Origin: Arion vulgaris
Lineage: Eukaryota; Mollusca; Gastropoda; Stylommatophora; Arionidae
NCBI GenBank assembly: GCA_020796225.1
Contig: CM036755.1
Coordinates: forward strand, 41,492,806-41,556,805
DNA: 64,000 bases
Reading direction: 5' to 3'
Positions 48,101 to 55,140 of the stretch are shown here, piece after piece. Numbering within the stretch: position 1 is the stretch's first letter; every line of letters begins with the position of its first letter. The translations under genes and the position numbers were made by a program. Below the pieces are notes generated by a model that had not been told where the DNA came from, searched no databases, and was given only the letters and a program-made list of their open reading frames with translations.

Positions 48101-49305
48101 AGTCTCCTGGTAGTTAGTTGTATTCGGGGACTGCTAGAGTAGTTGATAGTAGCTCTGCCTGCTAGCTGTGAGACGCCTCATAGCTCGGGCTCGAACCTAC
48201 TGTCCGGCATTTGTTCGAGTCCCTGGTCTTACTCAGGACGATAACGTGAGTACCTCTGAAGTCGGAGAAAATCTGCCTGTATGGCGAGGGAATACTAATT
48301 ACGAGTACATTGAGCACACGGCTGCCAGTGTAAAGTAATTTACAATGTGCACGCTGCTGCCATTGTAAGAAATTGGAAAACGGATTTTCACGCAAAAATC
48401 AGTTTCAGAGATGAAACTTCGTCTGAGTTGAAAGCGGACGAAAAAAAAAAAAAGTTTGTATTCCTAGTCTACTTGGTAGTTTTGTTTGTATTGATAGTCT
48501 ACCTGGTAGTGTTGTTTGTATTACTAGTCTACCTGGTAGTTTTGTTTGTATTGCTAGTCTACCTAGTTAGTTTTGTTTGTATTGCTAGTCTACCTGGTAG
48601 TTTTGTTTGTATTGCTAGTCTACCTAGTTAGTTTTGTTTGTATTGCTAGTTTATCTGGTAGTTTTGTTTGTATTGCTAGTCTACCTGGTAGTTTTGTTTG
48701 TATTGCTAGTTTACCTGGTAGTTTTGTTTGTATTGCTAGTCTACCTGGTAGTTTTGTTCAAGAAAGAAAATAAGTAGTCTCAAACTATCATACCTTTTCA
48801 ACCAGGGGCGTATACACATTTAGAAATAGGCAGTCTTCTTGTCCCAAACTTGCATGTTCCGTATATTGTAAACAAACTGAACCAAAACTGCTCGCATCGC
48901 GCACGCCCTAGAGAAATAAATCATATTATGTTATGAGAAAAGAATAAATTAACAATTAATTAAATAGTTCAGTCTAGCTACGATAAACAAACATTAATGA
49001 CTGGATAATGGATTAAGTAAGTCTAGTTGTGATAAACATACATTAATGGTTGGATAACGGACAGGTAGGTTTAGTTGTGATAAACATACCTCAGTGTCCG
49101 GATAACGAACAGGTAAAGCAAACCGTCTTTCTCCAGTTGGTGGCAGGGCGTAGGGTACTCCCCTGTAAGCAGAGAAGCTAGCACCGCTGTGGGAGGTCAG
49201 ATATACTCCTCGAAATGTTCCAGCTGGGGTTTTGACCTCGGGTTGATTGGCTGTGACAGAACACAGAGCTAATGTCCCCAATATTGTTAGTGTAGTTAGG
49301 AACAT
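35990..49305 (-). CDS. Type-B carboxylesterase (COesterase family), six exons, intact
   Basis: Minus-strand exons 49305-49090, 48907-48794, 47398-47294, 46098-45853, 40466-39673 and 36188-35990 join into one 557-residue protein with no stop, a full-length alpha/beta-hydrolase of the cholinesterase/carboxylesterase family. In order: signal peptide (about 1-19, cleavage near SVTA-NQ); [14 protein letters not shown]; Cys84 and Cys98 around [15 protein letters not shown] oxyanion hole 125-128; TINYRLG; GESAG with Ser206; Cys258/Cys273; GDDG with Asp335 at the acid position; His442 in [17 protein letters not shown] near the end; C-terminal KEEL. The first four introns are phase 0 and the fifth is phase 2. 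It should hydrolyse esters in the secretory pathway, with KEEL suggesting ER retention. It lacks features specific to acetylcholinesterase, and the first Cys loop is short. Substrate is unknown. Confidence 0.95.
36256..36580. repeat. 60-bp minisatellite, about 5.5 copies, carboxylesterase intron 5
   Basis: Exact 60-bp period of CACATATTTGTTATGTTGAT plus ACTGTATATCTAGTAACTGG plus GTCAGATGACCAACTGTCAT, starting about 70 bp upstream (in gene orientation) of the exon 6 acceptor. Open on both strands by chance of period. Confidence 0.97.
36600..37045. repeat. Degenerate TAC/GCT trinucleotide tract
   Basis: About 450 bp of ACTACTACTGCT-type triplets with irregular interruptions. Confidence 0.95.
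37345..37815. repeat. 38-bp minisatellite, about 12 copies, carboxylesterase intron 5
   Basis: Unit GTCTTAGTTTAACTGTCATT plus TCACTTAGACTGTTCAAT with scattered one-base changes (TGTC/TATC, short copies near 37470 and 37740). Confidence 0.95.
37945..38715 (+). mobile_element. SINE2 interrupted by LINE family F
   Basis: 37945-38086 and 38606-38715 are the two halves of one SINE2 (GGAAGCAAAGAATAGTACCA; CGCTCTTAGGCTCAGATCAC; ending TTTGAAGAAGAAG). The break lies in CTACTTGTAGGCG, and CTACT is present on both sides of the insert (38081-38085 and 38601-38605). Confidence 0.8.
38087..38600 (-). mobile_element. LINE family F inserted in SINE2, 5'-truncated
   Basis: Minus strand: [15 protein letters not shown] (RNase H His region), then [40 protein letters not shown] and [10 protein letters not shown] followed by a (TGAAAC)n tail. 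It keeps a 61-codon open frame at the 3' end. Flanked by CTACT. Confidence 0.8.
38808..38915 (+). mobile_element. SINE1 3' tail
   Basis: CTACCAAACCAATGTGCAAC, TTCTTGGCAAAGATCAAACA and GAGTGATTAAAATTGGTCG, ending AAGAAGAAG. 5'-truncated. Confidence 0.75.
39057..39500 (-). mobile_element. Possible piggyBac-like end
   Basis: TTAA at 39059 is followed by CACTTTCGCTGCCATCCACT, similar to piggyBac-type termini. On the minus strand an open stretch of 63 codons (39495-39307) reads [20 protein letters not shown], an acidic N-terminus of the kind seen before such transposases. No second end was found. Confidence 0.3.
39673..40466 (-). CDS. Carboxylesterase exon 5 (acid and His of the triad)
   Basis: 794 nt encoding residues 228-491 plus two bases. 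Starts ALFLSGVVL (the family's FxxAIxxSG strand); contains TGDDGY with Asp335, and [12 protein letters not shown] with His442. Acceptor TTTCTGTTTGCAG, donor GGTAAGT. The open frame runs 22 codons upstream into the intron, but the exon starts at Ala228. Confidence 0.95.
40548..40797 (+). mobile_element. SINE2 copy in carboxylesterase intron 4
   Basis: Full-length-like: TGTGTTGTGCCGGGACCCAC, AGGGAGCAAAGAATAGTATC, GCATGTCGTAAGAGGCAACT and CTCTTAGGCTCAGATCACAT, ending GGAAGAAGAAAAGAAG. It starts about 80 bp from the exon 5 acceptor. Confidence 0.85.
40910..41535 (+). mobile_element. LINE family F: RNase H and 3' end with CTAAA tail
   Basis: Frame-switching reads [30 protein letters not shown] (RNase H) and [14 protein letters not shown], ending in (CTAAA)7 at 41502-41535. 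The tail differs from the 38087 copy ((TGAAAC)n), so at least two subfamilies exist. Confidence 0.75.
41810..42060 (+). mobile_element. LINE 3' end fragment (family J type)
   Basis: Reads [17 protein letters not shown] after a damaged GELGSGT region, similar in order to 30360-30600. Strongly decayed. Confidence 0.45.
42350..42545 (-). mobile_element. tRNA-derived SINE, minus strand
   Basis: Minus strand has ATAGCAAAGTGGATAACAAG (A-box region) and GTCGGGGTTCGAGACCAGC (near-perfect B box) with tRNA-like spacing. The body matches 23570-23715. Confidence 0.65.
42546..43179. other. Unassigned carboxylesterase intron 4 sequence
   Basis: AT-rich, no coding or repeat signal recognised. Confidence 0.4.
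43180..43720 (+). mobile_element. tRNA-derived SINE with a 24-bp array inside its A-box region
   Basis: The head reads GATAGTTCAGTGGTTAGTGC (A box), then five copies of TTGGTTAGTGCACTATATAC plus TTAG (24 bp, 43207-43325), then CGCATGGTCCAGGTTCAATTCC (B box). The 3' body matches 27840-28200. The array moves A and B boxes about 110 bp further apart than in a tRNA. Confidence 0.75.
43815..45060 (-). mobile_element. LINE family C, reverse transcriptase to 3' end
   Basis: Minus strand: [43 protein letters not shown], then 44571-44125 open for 148 codons: [48 protein letters not shown]. It continues [14 protein letters not shown] and [15 protein letters not shown], ending in a CAATAGACAATAGA tail. 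Same family as 8745-9770. Confidence 0.85.
45120..45420 (-). mobile_element. SINE2 (minus) with an internal duplication
   Basis: A normal SINE2 except that the head/core segment TTACGACATGCCTTGTAGGT plus CGCAGTGGTACTATTCTTTG occurs twice (about 45298-45342 and 45359-45403). Confidence 0.8.
45590..45820. repeat. 38-bp minisatellite, about 5 copies, carboxylesterase intron 4
   Basis: Unit TATGTAGTACTAACACATTG plus AGTTTTAAGTTATTCTTT; the last copy ends about 30 bp from the exon 4 donor. Confidence 0.95.
45853..46098 (-). CDS. Carboxylesterase exon 4 (nucleophile elbow)
   Basis: 246 nt encoding residues 146-227: [53 protein letters not shown] with Ser206, ending ATNLFNK. Acceptor GAAACAACAG, donor GTCAGA. 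Phase 0 at both ends. Confidence 0.95.
46160..46384. other. Unassigned carboxylesterase intron 3 sequence
   Basis: No recognised feature. Confidence 0.35.
46385..46690 (-). mobile_element. LINE family F fragment in carboxylesterase intron 3
   Basis: Minus strand: [20 protein letters not shown] (RNase H N-x-x-AD-x-LA-like), [20 protein letters not shown] and [11 protein letters not shown]. Close to 35425-35770. Confidence 0.7.
46691..47155. other. Unassigned carboxylesterase intron 3 sequence
   Basis: No recognised feature. Confidence 0.35.
47156..47275. repeat. 29-bp minisatellite, about 4 copies, carboxylesterase intron 3
   Basis: Unit GTCAGTGGTCAAGGTGTGGT plus AATACGTAA. It ends about 20 bp from the exon 3 donor. 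On the minus strand each unit carries a TTACGTATTACC segment. Confidence 0.9.
47294..47398 (-). CDS. Carboxylesterase exon 3 (oxyanion hole)
   Basis: 105 nt encoding residues 111-145: [20 protein letters not shown] then [14 protein letters not shown]. Acceptor TTTATTTGCAG, donor GTAAGT, phase 0 both ends. Confidence 0.95.
47431..47578. repeat. 27-bp minisatellite, about 5.5 copies, carboxylesterase intron 2
   Basis: Unit CAACAGCTTTGTGGAACATT plus GTGGTAC with TTTGTGG/ATTGGGG variants. It starts about 32 bp from the exon 3 acceptor. Confidence 0.95.
47579..47949. other. Unassigned carboxylesterase intron 2 sequence
   Basis: AT-rich, with a TATATATATAT run near 47765. No recognised element. 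Confidence 0.35.
47950..48765. repeat. 30-bp minisatellite in two blocks split by a SINE, carboxylesterase intron 2
   Basis: Unit GTTTGTATTGCTAGTCTACC plus TGGTAGTTTT. Block 1 (about 47965-48115) is degenerate with about 5 units; block 2 (about 48460-48765) has about 10 well-kept units and ends about 30 bp from the exon 2 donor. The SINE at 48120-48455 separates them. Confidence 0.92.
48120..48455 (+). mobile_element. SINE with A-rich end inserted in the 30-bp array
   Basis: GCTCGGGCTCGAACCTACTG near 48185 is B-box-like. The body has CTCTGAAGTCGGAGAAAATC and TTCACGCAAAAATCAGTTTC, and the element ends in A13 at about 48442-48454, immediately before the array restarts. Related to 24920-25075. 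Confidence 0.6.
48794..48907 (-). CDS. Carboxylesterase exon 2
   Basis: 114 nt encoding residues 73-110: [18 protein letters not shown], then [15 protein letters not shown]. The [11 protein letters not shown] stretch is a family signature. Cys84-Cys98 would close a loop of only 13 residues, against about 27-30 in vertebrate enzymes. Acceptor TATTTCTCTAG, donor GTATGA. Confidence 0.94.
48994..49113. repeat. 48-bp tandem copies of the exon 1/intron 1 donor junction
   Basis: On the minus strand the last 24 bp of exon 1 plus the first 24 bp of intron 1 (CGTTATCCGGACACTGAG then GTATGTTTATCACAACTA) are followed by two more diverged copies. The first carries its own donor-like AATGTATG (GT at 49041-49040). 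Using it would add 48 nt, 16 stop-free codons, in frame. Confidence 0.85.
49090..49305 (-). CDS. Carboxylesterase exon 1 (first coding exon)
   Basis: 216 nt encoding residues 1-72. [19 protein letters not shown] is a signal peptide; [28 protein letters not shown] and RYPDTE follow, as in the family. The ATG is directly preceded by TTCTGTTGACAG, so an untranslated exon upstream is likely. Donor GTATGT, phase 0. Confidence 0.94.
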
Positions 49306-49460
49306 CTGTCAACAGAACACATAATTTATGTCATTAAGATCGATAGTTACATCTGTCAACATAATTCATGTCACAAAGATTGCTAGCAACATCTGTCAAC
49401 AGAACAACACAGAGCTAATGTTACCAAGATTGTTAGTAACTTCTGTCAACAGAAAACATC
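49290..49460. repeat. Tandem copies of the exon 1 start/acceptor region
   Basis: The + strand motif ACATCTGTCAACAGAAC recurs at 49302, 49349, 49389 and (as CTTCTGTCAACAGAAA) 49439, with matching flanks. On the minus strand each copy is an acceptor-like CTGTTGACAG followed by ATG or AAG. Spacing is 40-51 bp. Confidence 0.8.
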
Positions 49461-49548
49461 CAAGAGTCAACCATCATGTTGCAGAAGGCCCAAAAGATAA
49501 TACAGTCACGTTACTCGTATGCCTGATAAAGCATACCAACAACAATTG

Positions 49549-50085
49549 ATATATGGCGTGTTTGAACGGGGCAGACGATCGGTTGGTGGACAGAAAAAAC
49601 GCTTTCAAGAAAATGCTTCAATATAAACACAACGCTCTAAGAATCCATTTCGCAAAATTGTCAATTTGTGGCGCAGTAACAACACAGAGGAAACTCTCAT
49701 AGCTGCGAATCGCCGTGCCGTTGAGGCGCAGGTAATGCGAGCTGCGAGAAAAGACAGAAGACCCACATGTCCAACTGTTACCATGTATGCCCACCTGTGG
49801 TAGGTGTGTTCAGGATTGGATTCACAGTGTTCAGATTGGACTCTACAGTGTTCCAGGATTGGACTCTACAGTGTTCCAGGATTGGACTCTACAGTGTTCA
49901 GATTGGATTCACAGTGTTCAGTTGACTTACAGTGTTCCAGATTGGACTCTAAGGTTCAGGATTAGACTCTATAGTGTTCAAGGATTGGACACTACAGTCA
50001 CCTGCGTACACACCAGAGAAGTGCGACAACACACGCCTGAGACTGTTGTCATTGTGCGTGTCATTATGCGATGGACGGCTATTGT
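49549..50085 (+). mobile_element. LINE 3' end with expanded zinc-finger codons (copy 1)
   Basis: Reads GRRSVGGQKKRF, NRRAVEAQVMRAARKDRRPT and CPTVTMYAHLW, then the RIGLYS codons of the C-terminal C2H2 finger expanded as a degenerate 23-bp array (49805-49990, TTCCAGGATTGGACTCTACA plus GTG). HTREVRQHTPETVV closes the element. Confidence 0.75.
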
Positions 50086-50245
50086 TATTATTACTACGTT
50101 CTCATCTGTTATTTATTATTTTTGTTAATATTACTACGTTCTCATCTGTTATTTATTATTACTACGTTCTCATCTGTTATTTATTATTTTTGTTAATATT
50201 ACTACGGTCTCATCTGTTATTTATTATTTTTGTTAATATTACTAC
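50085..50245. repeat. 40-bp array, copy 1
   Basis: Unit GTTCTCATCTGTTATTTATT plus ATTTTTGTTAATATTACTAC, about 4 units, derived from the TATTACTAC tail of the preceding LINE. Confidence 0.9.
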
Positions 50246-50279
50246 ACTGCCAGCTCCCTGAAATCAAAGCTCAGGATAT

Positions 50280-50440
50280 TCAGTTGAAATGTGAAATCTG
50301 TGTTGCTGTATGGCTCAGAAACGTGACGAGTCACCAAGTTAACTGCAAATAAGATTCAAACCTTTGCCAATGGATGTCTTCGTCTGATTCTCTGTCTAAG
50401 ATGAGTAGCAGATGCAAATATCTTTATAGTTTTTGATAAC
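50280..50440 (+). mobile_element. LINE family M fragment (copy 1)
   Basis: Reads SVLLYGSET then VTKLTANKIQTFANGCLRLI; the equivalent in copy 2 is 54330-54500. Confidence 0.65.
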
Positions 50441-50937
50441 TTTCCGCCACCCTGATACTGACTCACCTTCATCTGAGATACGCGTCTCCCAGTTTTAAAA
50501 TAACTTTCACGCCAGCCCTGATACTGATTCACCTGTTGATACTGATGTTGAGAACCACTGAACTAGAGCGGTCAGCAAAACGATTTTATCTGCAATACAA
50601 CTTTTTGTATCTTCAACAAAATATAAACTTAACCCCCACCCTCCCTCGAGTCGTGTTTAATGTTAGACAGAGATATAGGAGTTCACTTTCAATTTAATCT
50701 TTCTACAACAAACCAAACAATCAGGGGCGTAGATGTCACGTTTGTATACTAGGGTTTTCTTGAATTATTTCTTAAATAAAAAATAATTTGTTGCCTATAG
50801 CTATCAATGTAAACAACGTGTGCGATTTATGTTCAATATCATCATCGTCTTCATCCATCATTAAAGCTTGCTCAATGCAGAACCCACCCCCACCCCTAAC
50901 AGTCCATCATAATTTCTCTCTCATACGCCTCTGAAGC

Positions 50938-51640
50938 CGTCATGATCAAATCATCAATTGCATTCTTAGTTCACAATAGTCTTCCCCTTCTCCTCTTTGC
51001 AGGGATGCCTCATTTAATAATGGTATTCTTCAACTCTTTGCATATGTCCAACATTTTCAATATTCTTATTTCTAGCAACATCCAGTTTTCTTTGAGTTCT
51101 TTCTGTATAGATCTATTTGTTCTCTTCTCTGTCTATGATATACAGAGATTTTCTGTAACCGTTATATTCAAAAGCACATATATGTTTTCCCACTGCCTTG
51201 TATTTGTCATACATATTTTGATTGTTCAAATTACAAAGTCTACATATATCAATGTAAACTAAACGTTTTATGGTACATTCTTTCTGTATGAACAAGCAAT
51301 CAATAAGATCGATGGAAGCCACAGAGATGTGGTTTTACAAAAGAATGCTGAAAATTTCATGCGTGGAAAACAAATGATGAAATTTTAAAACAGACATGCA
51401 CACAGAGAAACCTTAACAAAAGAATAATAATCAGACAATCAAGGTTCTTCGGGCATATAATGTGAAGAGGAGGCTTAGAACATTTGGTGACAACGGGTAA
51501 AATACAAACAAGGAGAGATCTTGGAAGGTAGATGGAGAAGATGTAGGATGGTAACATCGTGGTTTCACAGAAGATCAACGTCAGAACTGATTCACTGCAC
51601 CAGATAGAGAGAGGAGAGTAATAGAGACACATGATCGCCT
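50938..51640. mobile_element. 0.7-kb insertion private to copy 1, with an RTE-like LINE end
   Basis: Copy 2 is continuous across this point (CTCTGAAGCCTACGCCAGCA at about 55533), so the sequence was gained in copy 1 or lost from copy 2. The right half reads EATEMWFYKRMLKISC, RFFGHIM, GGLEHLVTTGKIQ and HCTRDREE (RTE-type C-terminus). The left half is unidentified. Confidence 0.7.
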
Positions 51641-51825
51641 ACGCCAGCACTTTATTGTCAGTATAAAATTACTATTTTTATATTCTTTCTACAACAAATT
51701 TGTCAACTCATACACTCAAGGTTAACCATATCAATAATAGTACATCTCAGGTCTCATTTGGAAGTCAACCTTTTCAGTGATTACTTTACAATGTTCAACT
51801 ACCACTCACAGATAACGTTGCACTT

Positions 51826-52336
51826 CAGTGGTTCCCAACCTTTTTCGAATGGCGACCCATTTCCTTCACCGTTTTTGTTCGTTCTCATACTATCGCTGGT
51901 TATATCCGGATGCAGTCAGGAGAACAAGATGCGTTATGTCACAGTTTTCAGCGTGAGCTATGGTATCTGCATCTTTCAGTCCGGCACATCCGACTTCAGC
52001 ATCATCTTTTTTGTGTACCGAGTTAGCTTCTCTTTGTTCGATCTCAACAAACTTAGCCAGACCCCTTGATAATTTTCACAGCGAGGCGATGGGACGATTT
52101 GTTATTACGCTGATCCTGAAGTTCCCGAAGAGGAACAAAGAGTCGCGAACCTTTTTAATAATAACTCAATATCTTGTCGACACCCTCCCACCTACTTACC
52201 TTCCGTCCTTCCCATTTGCACATACAAATATATTTTAATAGATTAGCATTTCTTGATGCTTGATATATTATGCGTCTCCCCTGATATAGCATACTGCCTC
52301 CCAGGAGAGACCCGTCTCTTAGGTTGAGAATCACTA
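51826..52336. mobile_element. hAT-like non-autonomous element (copy 1)
   Basis: Begins CAGTGGTTCCCAACCTTTTT and ends AGGTTGAGAATCACTA, an inverted pair resembling hAT termini (CAGxGGTTCTCAACC), with CGAATGGCGACCC and GAGTCGCGAACC blocks inside. No matching 8-bp target-site duplication is visible. The CACTGAACTAGAGC-like flank recurs at 50555, which weakens the end assignment. Confidence 0.4.
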
Positions 52337-52585
52337 ATTTAGAGCAAGAATATGAACATTTGTTTTACTGTAACATTTTGTAATGTATACAACTACCTTA
52401 ATAGTTCATGGCAACCAATGATGAGACTAACGTTCAGTTTAATACATAGAATACTTACTTTAAGGTATCCGTGAATTCGTTGAACAATAATTCATATATA
52501 TATATATATATATATAGACAAGACTCAGCTACAACTATTGCTTAACTGATAGAGACCATAGTATTATATATAAGATTTGACGTTA

Positions 52586-52721
52586 CAAAGTTGCACGCGA
52601 AGTTGCCGTGCTCTATCAAACATATATAAATGTCAGCTCCCCCCCCACTGAAACTAGGTCAGGGTTCTACGGTCATTATAAGACTTGGTTGTCGCTTGAT
52701 AAAAGATTTCAAAAATTGTTC
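52586..52721 (+). mobile_element. LINE segment present only before copy 2
   Basis: Reads SSPPTETRSGFYGHYKTWLS, LDKRFQKLFIYGEFEHG, the upstream continuation of the LINE in copy 2. Copy 1 lacks it, so copy 1 starts inside this LINE. Confidence 0.6.
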
Positions 52722-53235
52722 ATATATGGCGAGTTTGAACATGGCAGACGATCGGTTGGTGGAGAGAAAGAACGCTTTAAAGAAAATGCTTCAATATAGA
52801 CACCACGTGCTAAGAATTATTTGGCAAAATCGTCAATTTGTGGTGCAGTAACACACAGAGTAAACTATCAAACTGGTAATCGCCGTGCCGTTGAAGCTCA
52901 GGTAATGCTAAGAATTATTTGGGCAAAATCGTCAATTTGTGGTGCAGTAACAACACAGAGTAAACTATCAAAACTGTGAATCGCCGTGCCGTTGAAGCTC
53001 AGGTAATGCTAAGAATTATTTGGGCAAAATCGTCAATTTGTGGTGCAGTAACAACACAGAGTAAACTCTCATAACTGTGAATCGCCGTGCCGTTGAGGCT
53101 CAGGTAATGCAAGAATATTTGGGCAAATCGAATGTGGTGCAGTAACACCGAGTAACTCTCAACTGTAATCGCCAGGGTTAGGCCCAGTAATGCGAGAAAG
53201 ACAAAAGAATAACATCCAGATGTTCCAATGTGAAT

Positions 53236-53515
53236 GTATGACTCTACACTGTTCCAGGATTGGACTCTATACTGTTCCAGGATTGGACTCTACAGTGTTC
53301 CAGGATTGGACTCTACAGTGTTCCAGGATTGGACTCTACAGTGTTCCAGGATTGGACTCTACAGTGTTCCAGGATTGGACTCTACAGTGTTCCAGGATTG
53401 GACTCTACAGTGTTCCAGGATTGGACTCTACAGTGTTCCAGGATTGGACTCTACAGTGTTCCAGGATTGGACTCTACAGTGTTCCAGGATTAGACCCTAC
53501 AGTGTTCCAGGATTG
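53236..53515. repeat. 23-bp minisatellite, about 12 copies, inside LINE zinc-finger codons
   Basis: Near-identical units GATTGGACTCTACAGTGTTC plus CAG. 23 bp shifts frame each unit, so all three frames read through (RIGLYSVPGLDSTVFQDWTL). Flanked by LINE codons EVRQHTPETVV. Confidence 0.97.
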
Positions 53516-53599
53516 GACACACACGAGAGAGGTGCGACAACACACGCCTGAGACTGTTGTCATCATCGCTTGCGATGGACGGCTATTGTTATTATTACT

Positions 53600-54305
53600 A
53601 CGTTCTCATGTTATTATTTTTGTTAATATTACTACGTTCTCATCTGTTATTTATTATTAGTAAAAAAAAGTAAAGGAACCCTTTCATACCTCGTGGTATA
53701 TAGGTCAATACAGTGTTAGGCCTGTTTTTTTCATTGACCGTCGGCACACAACGGGTGATGTGGTCAGCATCACGCCGGCCGCCTTTGCTTCCCAGAGCAT
53801 GTCTGGTACCCATTTGAGGCTGGGTCGACCTGAGAGCCGTCGTGGTCTGGAAAAATTCCACGCACATTGCGGGAGCTGAACCCAGACCACCAGCCTTGCC
53901 AAGCGAGTTCACTAACAACTGCGCTACAGCGGCTCTCTATTTATTATTACTACGTTCTTATCTGTTATTTATTATTACTACGTTCTCATCTGTTATTTAA
54001 TATTTTTGTTAATATTACTACGTTCTCATCTGTTATTTATTATTTTTGTTAATATTACTACGTTCTCATCTGTTATTTATTATTACTACGTTCTCATCTG
54101 TTATTTATTATTACTACGTTCTCATCTGTTATTTAATATTTTTGTTAATATTACTACGTTCTCATCTGTTATTTATTATTACTACGTTCTCATTTGTTAT
54201 TTATTATTTTTGTTAATATTACTACGTTCTCATCTGTTATTTAATATTTTTGTTAATATTACTACGTTCTCATCTGTTATTTATTATTTTTGTTAATATT
54301 ACTAC
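53600..54305. repeat. 40-bp array, copy 2
   Basis: Units GTTCTCATCTGTTATTTATT plus ATTTTTGTTAATATTACTAC, some shortened to 26 bp, about 14 in total, interrupted by the SINE at 53660-53937. Confidence 0.93.
53660..53937 (-). mobile_element. tRNA-derived SINE, well preserved, 12-bp flanking duplication
   Basis: Minus strand: GCCGCTGTAGCGCAGTTGTT (A box), CTGGGTTCAGCTCCCGCAAT (B box), GGTCGACCCAGCCTCAAATG and GTGATGCTGACCACATCACC, ending AAAAAAAAGTAAAGG-like reversed. TATTTATTATTA lies on both sides (53648-53659, 53938-53949), but the surrounding array contains the same bases, so the duplication could be array-derived. Confidence 0.8.
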
Positions 54306-54499
54306 ACTGCCAGTTCCCCGAAATCAAAGCTCAGGATATTCAGTTGAAATGGGAAATCTGTGTTGCTGTATGGCTCAGAAACGTGACGAGTCACCAAGTT
54401 AACTGCAAATAAGATTCAAACCTTTGCCAATGGATGTCTTTGTTTGATTCTCTGTCTGAGATGAGTAGCAGATGCAAATATCTTTATACTTTTAAAAAT

Positions 54500-55140
54500 A
54501 ACTTTCACGTCACCCCTGATACTGATTCACCTTCATCTGAGATACGGGTCTCCCAGTTTTAAAATAACTTTCACGTCACCCCTGATACTGATTCACCTTC
54601 ATCTGAGATACGGGTCTCCCAGTTTTAAAATAACTTTCACGTCACCCCTGATATTGACTCACCTTCATCTGAGATACGGGTCTCCCAGTTTTAAAATAAC
54701 TTTCACGTCACCCTGATATTGACTCACCTTCATCTGAGATACGGTCTCCCAGTTTTAAAATAACTTTCACATCACCCTGATACTGACTCACCTTCATCTG
54801 AGATACGGGTCTCCCAGTTTTAAAATAACTTTCACGTCACCCCTGATATTGACTCACCTTCATCTGAGATACGGGTCTCCCAGTTTTAAAATAACTTTCA
54901 CGTCACCCCTGATATTGACTCACCTTCATCTGAGATACGGGTCTCCCAGTTTCAAAATAACTTTCACGTCACCCCTGATACTGACTCACCTTCATCTGAG
55001 ATACGGGTCTCCCAGTTTTAAAATAACTTTCACGTCACCCCTGATATTGACTCACCTTCATCTGAGATATGGGTCTCCCAGTTTTAAAATAACTTTCACG
55101 TCACCCCTGATACTGATTCACCTTCATCTGAGATACGCGT
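54500..55140. repeat. 66-bp minisatellite, about 9-10 copies
   Basis: Unit TCACCCCTGATACTGACTCA plus CCTTCATCTGAGATACGGGT plus CTCCCAGTTTTAAAATAACT plus TTCACG. Copy 1 of the duplication has fewer than two units (50455-50530). 66 is a multiple of 3, giving an open repeat frame only. Confidence 0.95.

Larger units (their letters stand above)
49549..52585. repeat. Segmental duplication, copy 1
   Basis: Direct copy of 52722-56825 in the same order: LINE 3' end, 23-bp array, 40-bp array, LINE M fragment, 66-bp-unit region, hAT-like segments and an AT tract. The left border is at TATGGCG and the right border at GACGTTACA. It carries a private 0.7-kb insertion at 50938-51640. Confidence 0.88.

Noticed and set aside
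35990..49305. Acetylcholinesterase or neuroligin identity for the esterase
   Set aside because: The Ser/Asp/His triad is complete, so it is not a neuroligin; the short first Cys loop and lack of the cholinesterase aromatic-gorge signature argue against acetylcholinesterase.
53190..53660. Three overlapping 77-156-codon frames with repeated RIGLYS/DSTVFQDWTL
   Set aside because: Artefact of a 23-bp repeat, which reads the same peptide cycle in all frames; only the flanks are LINE coding sequence.
53870..53937. A genuine tRNA gene on the minus strand
   Set aside because: A and B boxes are present but the cloverleaf is not closed and a SINE body follows; similar copies are at 18637 and 6440.
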